NCBI RefSeq assembly: GCF_003635045.1
Contig: NZ_RBXT01000001.1
Location: 3,959,596-4,023,595 of the forward strand
DNA length: 64,000 bases
DNA from: Terracoccus luteus
GTDB lineage: Bacteria > Actinomycetota > Actinomycetes > Actinomycetales > Dermatophilaceae
Direction of reading: 5' to 3'
In this document: in pieces, positions 62,419 to 64,000 of the stretch
Layout of the letters: each line of letters begins with the position of its first letter
Position numbering within the stretch: position 1 is the stretch's first letter
Made by a program: the position numbers and the translations under genes
The notes under the pieces: generated by a model
Database searches by the model: none
Told to the model about the DNA's origin: nothing
What the model saw: only the letters and a program-made list of their open reading frames with translations

Positions 62419-64000
62419 GTGACCAGCTGGACGCGTGACCGAACGTCGCGGCTACTGGCGGGGGTCGTCGCGACTCTCGCCGTGGCGGCCCTGCTCCTGA
62501 CGGGCGGTGGGCCGGCCGCCGTCGCGGCGTCGACGCCACCCGGCCTGGCTCCGGGCTTCCACCCCGAGTCGATGTCGTGGGTGTCGGGCACCGACGGCTT
62601 CGTGCTCGGGCGCGACACGTGCGGCGCCGCGACCTGCACGCGGGTGTGGCGTACGACGGATGCCGGGGCGACGTGGAGCCTCGCCGGCCGGGTGCCGCTG
62701 CCGCTGGCCCCGTCGGGCGAGCACGGCGTCACCGGCCTCGCCATGGTCGACGACACAGTGGGCTGGGCGCACACCCCCGATCTCGAACGGACCGGGGACG
62801 GGGGGCGCACGTGGGCGGCCTCGCCCCTGCCCGGCGGCGACCGTCAGGTGGTCACGCTGACCACGACCCCTGGGGCGACCTACCTGCTGACGTCGCACTG
62901 CGAGGTCGGCACCGGCATCTGCGACGACACGCCCCTGCACCTCTGGCGCACGACCGGCCCCCGTTCGACGACGTGGCGGCCCGTGCCGGTCGACGTGCCG
63001 GCCGACTGGCACGTCAGCATCTCGTCGGCCGGCGCGAACACCGTCGTGCTCGCAGCCCCCTTCACCGGGCCCGGCACCCTCACCGTGCTGCGCGACGGCG
63101 CGTCTCCGGTGCGGCGCCAGGCGATCTGCCCCGACCCGGTTGGCGACAGCCTCCTCGTCGCGGTGGCCGCCACGGCCCCTCGCCGCTTCGCGATGCTCTG
63201 CGACGGCACGGTGGGCATGGGCAGCTCGGACAAGACCGTGCTGACGACGAGCGACCTCGGCGCGACCTTCTCGTACTCGCCCATCCCGGGCCGGCTCGGC
63301 GTCGGCAGCCAGCTCGCCGCCGCGCCGACCGGCGGTCTCGTCGTGTCGACCGTGACCGCGAACCTCGTCTTCGCGCGCCCCCCGCTGCGCAAGACCTGGG
63401 TGCCCACCGACACCTACCTGCCCGGTGACCTCGCGGTGCGACAGCCGACGTTCACCCGCGGCGACACCGTGTGGGCCGTGCTCGGCGACGCCCAGTACCA
63501 GGACTCGCTGCTCATCCGCTCGACCGACGCCGGCCGCACGTGGTCACCGGCGCCGATGCCCCCGTCGGCGACGGGGTCGACGCACCCCGCGACGCAGCCG
63601 TCGCGGCCGTCGCAGCCGACGACCCCCTCCCCGCGCCGGGTCGCCCAGCGCGACACGACGCCGGTGTGCGACAGCGCCCCGAGCCCGGGGCAGTTCACCT
63701 GCTTCGCCCTGCGGCGCACCGACGTCGCGACCCGGACGCCGGGACAGCTGCGCGCCCTCGCCGCGGCACCGGCGGGCTACGGGCCCGCCGACCTGCGCTC
63801 GGCCTACGGCATCCCCGCCCTGGCGGGCACGCGCGGGCAGCGCGTGTACGTCGTCGTCGCCTACGACGCCCCCACCGCGGAGGCCGACCTGTCCGTCTAC
63901 CGCAGCCAGTTCGGCCTGCCCGCGTGCACGACCGCGAACGGCTGCTTCCAGAAGGTGAACCAGCAGGGCCGTTCCACCCCGCTGCCGGCACCGTCGGCGG
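62419..64000 (+). CDS. Secreted BNR-repeat protein with S53 (sedolisin) peptidase domain, partial
   Basis: GTG 62419 follows AAGGAG by 6 nt and opens a frame that stays open to the window end (527 codons). A signal peptide (about residues 1-38) leads to a beta-propeller-like region of BNR/Asp-box repeats (T-T-D-A-G-A-T-W, T-G-D-G-G-R-T-W, T-S-D-L-G-A-T-F, S-T-D-A-G-R-T-W) spanning ~45-380. After a Pro/Thr/Ser-rich linker, the S53 serine-carboxyl peptidase domain starts: GYGPADLRSAYGIPAL, VVVAYDAPTAEADLSVYRSQ, GLPACTTANGCF. The catalytic Ser/Glu/Asp lie beyond the window. No usual pro-kumamolisin domain is seen before it. Confidence 0.85.
   Translation, partial: MTSWTRDRTSRLLAGVVATLAVAALLLTGGGPAAVAASTPPGLAPGFHPESMSWVSGTDGFVLGRDTCGAATCTRVWRTTDAGATWSLAGRVPLPLAPSGEHGVTGLAMVDDTVGWAHTPDLERTGDGGRTWAASPLPGGDRQVVTLTTTPGATYLLTSHCEVGTGICDDTPLHLWRTTGPRSTTWRPVPVDVPADWHVSISSAGANTVVLAAPFTGPGTLTVLRDGASPVRRQAICPDPVGDSLLVAVAATAPRRFAMLCDGTVGMGSSDKTVLTTSDLGATFSYSPIPGRLGVGSQLAAAPTGGLVVSTVTANLVFARPPLRKTWVPTDTYLPGDLAVRQPTFTRGDTVWAVLGDAQYQDSLLIRSTDAGRTWSPAPMPPSATGSTHPATQPSRPSQPTTPSPRRVAQRDTTPVCDSAPSPGQFTCFALRRTDVATRTPGQLRALAAAPAGYGPADLRSAYGIPALAGTRGQRVYVVVAYDAPTAEADLSVYRSQFGLPACTTANGCFQKVNQQGRSTPLPAPSA

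Overview
The window is very GC-rich (well above 70% by eye, apart from the first ~300 bp), with GTG starts, 4-bp ATGA/GTGA gene overlaps, and a bacterial proteasome activator gene (Bpa, C-terminal GQYL). This points to an actinomycete. Gene content, and the very frequent octamer GGATGCCG/CGGCATCC, suggest Micrococcales, perhaps an Intrasporangiaceae-like genus; the genus is an inference. No rRNA, tRNA, transposase, phage or CRISPR locus was seen. The sequence looks like ordinary chromosome carrying several small dispersed repeats.

Layout. 0.3-13 kb holds housekeeping and envelope genes: PAP2 phosphatase, a cysteine-less thioredoxin-reductase-like flavoprotein, Tag glycosylase, a CrtI-type flavoprotein, a secreted GDSL hydrolase, a PH-domain membrane protein, an acyl-CoA synthetase, a histidine phosphatase, Bpa, a quinone oxidoreductase and an S51-type peptidase-like protein. 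13.2-23.9 kb is a histidine-utilisation locus: IclR regulator, hutH, hutU, an M20 amidohydrolase, hutF and hutI. It is interrupted by an opposite-strand block (photolyase-like protein with swapped domain order, DUF2256/DUF3253 protein, YbaK-type deacylase). 24-27 kb has a VOC protein and a two-component system. 27.3-30.5 kb is a TPP-riboswitch-controlled YkoE/ABC-ABC-EcfT thiamine or HMP transporter. 32.4-38.1 kb is a lactate module: FCD regulator, permease, lutABC. 38-46 kb has an SDR/MarR divergent pair, alaA, an LLM oxidoreductase, OsmC, AraC-DinB, thioesterase and TetR. 46-52 kb has a sirtuin, a transaminase/flavin-oxidase divergent pair, a ComB-like phosphatase, a YjbR protein and a DsbA-family protein. 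52-64 kb has a secreted trypsin-like protease, alpha/beta hydrolases, DUF3626, FMN reductase, PhoD, a ZIP-like transporter, zwf, and the start of a secreted BNR-repeat plus S53 peptidase protein that runs off the window.

How it works together. Histidine goes to urocanate (HutH), imidazolone propionate (HutU), formiminoglutamate (HutI), formylglutamate (HutF) and presumably glutamate through the M20 enzyme in the place where HutG would be expected. L-lactate is imported by LctP and oxidised to pyruvate by LutABC, under an FCD repressor with two visible operator palindromes. Thiamine status controls the ECF-type transporter through the riboswitch.

Most notable: (1) a photolyase-family protein with its FAD domain before its alpha/beta domain, cut at the natural inter-domain linker; (2) an intergenic repeat family with core CCGTCGAG(T/A)GG, arranged with 22- or 33-bp periods, bracketing hutH and a thioesterase gene in inverted arrays and once inserted in frame inside the transporter gene; (3) a 12-unit 10-bp tandem array abutting the hutU ribosome binding site; (4) a TANNNT-like hexamer placed 6-7 nt before the start codon of about seventeen genes, implying widespread leaderless transcripts.
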